A DNA stretch of 64,000 bases from Herpetosiphon aurantiacus DSM 785 (GTDB lineage: Bacteria > Chloroflexota > Chloroflexia > Chloroflexales > Herpetosiphonaceae), in assembly GCA_000018565.1 (NCBI GenBank), contig CP000875.1:5533199-5597198 (forward strand), written 5' to 3'. The translations under genes and the position numbers were made by a program. Below are positions 63,037 to 64,000 of the stretch, in pieces; position 1 is the stretch's first letter; each line of letters begins with the position of its first letter. Below the pieces are notes generated by a model, which saw nothing but the letters and a program-made list of their open reading frames with translations, was not told the origin of the DNA and did not search any database.

Positions 63037-63555
63037 TTAGTATTGAATTTGGGCGTAAAATGGCCGATTGCCAAGTTTTTCGCGCCCACCTAAAAAGGTC
63101 AATTCAATTAAAAAAGCTGCCTCAACCACCTCAGCCCCGAGTTGGTTGAGCAAATCGCAGGCCGCGACCACGGTTCCCCCAGTTGCCAAGAGATCATCGA
63201 CAACCACAACCCGATCGCCAGCTTGCAAGGCATCGTTATGAATTTCCAAGCGATTAGTGCCATATTCCAAGCTATAATCTACGCCAATGGTTTGGGCTGG
63301 CAATTTGCCAGGTTTACGAATTGGCACAAAGCCAATCCCCAACCGTAATGCCAAAGGCGCACCAAAAATAAAACCACGTGATTCAATCCCGACAATCGCT
63401 TGTAATTGTTGGTTGGCATAGCGCTGAGCAAAGTGCTCAATCGCTGCATCGAAAGCTTGAGCATTGCCCAACAACGGCGTAATATCTTTAAACTGAACCC
63501 CAGGAATTGGAAAATCGGGGATATTGCGAACAAACTGGGTTAAATCGAGGCTCAT
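63037..63555 (-). CDS. apt: Adenine phosphoribosyltransferase
   Basis: A 172-residue cytoplasmic purine-salvage enzyme that makes AMP from adenine and PRPP. It has the PRPP-binding motif VVVVDDLLATGGTV, the IPDFPIPGVQFKDITPLL start and the GIESRGFIFGAPLA segment typical of Apt. The start overlaps the previous stop by ATGA, so translation is coupled to the upstream gene. Confidence 0.96.
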   Translation of the reverse strand: MSLDLTQFVRNIPDFPIPGVQFKDITPLLGNAQAFDAAIEHFAQRYANQQLQAIVGIESRGFIFGAPLALRLGIGFVPIRKPGKLPAQTIGVDYSLEYGTNRLEIHNDALQAGDRVVVVDDLLATGGTVVAACDLLNQLGAEVVEAAFLIELTFLGGREKLGNRPFYAQIQY

Positions 63556-63989
63556 TCAATAATTTCCTTGGCCGCACCTGGCCCAGCTTCAATATAACGG
63601 CGAGCAGCAGCCACTAATTGGGTTAGCCGACCATCAACAATCTTGCGCCATTCGGCTGATTCTTGATCAGTTAATGCACCGCCCCCATAATGCAACTCCA
63701 TGGCTAGCTCCCAGCCACGGCGCAAAGCAAATTTTTCGATAATCGCCTGACGATCTTCGGGCCAGCGTTTGATATAGCGTTGAAACGCCGTCACTAATTT
63801 TTTGGAGCCATCAGCGTTGAGTGCGGGCAAGTCGAAATAGTTGTTATTGGCATCTTCCGGCGCAGGGCTTTTGGCGCTCGAAAAGTAAATTGTTTGGGTG
63901 GTAAAACAATAGCGTGCCTGACCTGCCTTCTCATAATCGCCGGGATTGCTGGCAATTGCCCCAATCAACATGCGATCAGTGATTGTCAT
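63552..63989 (-). CDS. Hypothetical protein upstream of apt
   Basis: A 145-residue soluble protein, complete, with AGGAG upstream of the ATG. No recognised motif. It has an acidic/polar N-terminal half (YCFTTQTIYFSSAK, YFDLPALNADG) and a helical C-terminal half (LRRGWELAMELHY, RLTQLVAAARRYI). It overlaps apt by four bases, and the window ends 11 bp upstream of its start. Confidence 0.7.
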   Translation of the reverse strand: MTITDRMLIGAIASNPGDYEKAGQARYCFTTQTIYFSSAKSPAPEDANNNYFDLPALNADGSKKLVTAFQRYIKRWPEDRQAIIEKFALRRGWELAMELHYGGGALTDQESAEWRKIVDGRLTQLVAAARRYIEAGPGAAKEIIE

Positions 63990-64000
63990 AGGCTACTCCT

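Overview
The window looks like chromosomal DNA of a filamentous Chloroflexota bacterium, most likely Herpetosiphon or a close relative. This is inferred from moderate GC, gene content (secreted amylases with Thr/Pro linkers, LVIVD-repeat lipoprotein, BFN/DUF151 protein, CpXC proteins) and abundant quasi-repetitive intergenic text. No 16S gene or other decisive taxon marker is present. About 45 protein genes and one tRNA gene (Thr, UGU) can be supported.

Layout. 0-3.5 kb: a metallo-beta-lactamase-fold hydrolase, a GH31 glycosidase and three ParB-site (parS) palindromes. 3.5-12.3 kb: two large secreted GH13 amylases separated by a densely folded leader, then an alkyltransferase-like DNA repair protein. 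12.5-17.2 kb: a xylose-type ABC importer operon and a REC-HTH-REC response regulator. 17.4-20.5 kb: a T-box-controlled operon of three unknown membrane proteins followed by serS. 20.5-28.3 kb: pxpB, a GT-C-like membrane protein, Fe-alcohol dehydrogenase, two CpXC proteins and fadD. 28.5-32.8 kb: AIM24-family protein, acetyltransferase, lipoprotein, membrane protein and an ANTAR regulator. 32.8-35.7 kb: two DnaA-box-rich intergenic regions flanking a BFN-domain gene and pyrD. 35.7-50.2 kb: pxpC, Kelch protein, HD hydrolase, cell-surface 5'-nucleotidase, an acyl-ACP-reductase-like fusion, small zinc-ribbon and PH-domain proteins, LVIVD lipoprotein, alpha/beta hydrolase, a recombination-type accessory protein, ssb, tRNA-Thr and a KTSC protein. 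50.3-54.8 kb: intein-containing gyrB behind a membrane protein gene with a probably leaderless promoter. 55-57.6 kb: CPBP-like protein and SpoIIE-type phosphatase. 57.6-63 kb: an operon of a TPR protein and two divergent Hsp90-like ATPases. 63-64 kb: apt and a hypothetical gene.

Several signals fit an origin-proximal position: three parS sites within 3.2 kb, a 400-bp cluster of DnaA-box-like 9-mers next to AT-rich DNA, a contiguous array of nine related 9-mers ending in a perfect DnaA box, and gyrB nearby. dnaA and dnaN are not in the window, so the origin call is inference.

Most notable are the Hsp90-Hsp90-TPR operon, the GyrB intein with both an endonuclease and an extra helix-turn-helix, the bipartite DnaA-box region, the T-box operon, two copies of a covarying three-stem intergenic element, and the folded region between the amylases. 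Start codons were moved inward where a clear ribosome-binding site supports a shorter protein. Domain names rest on motif recognition by eye; no database search was run.
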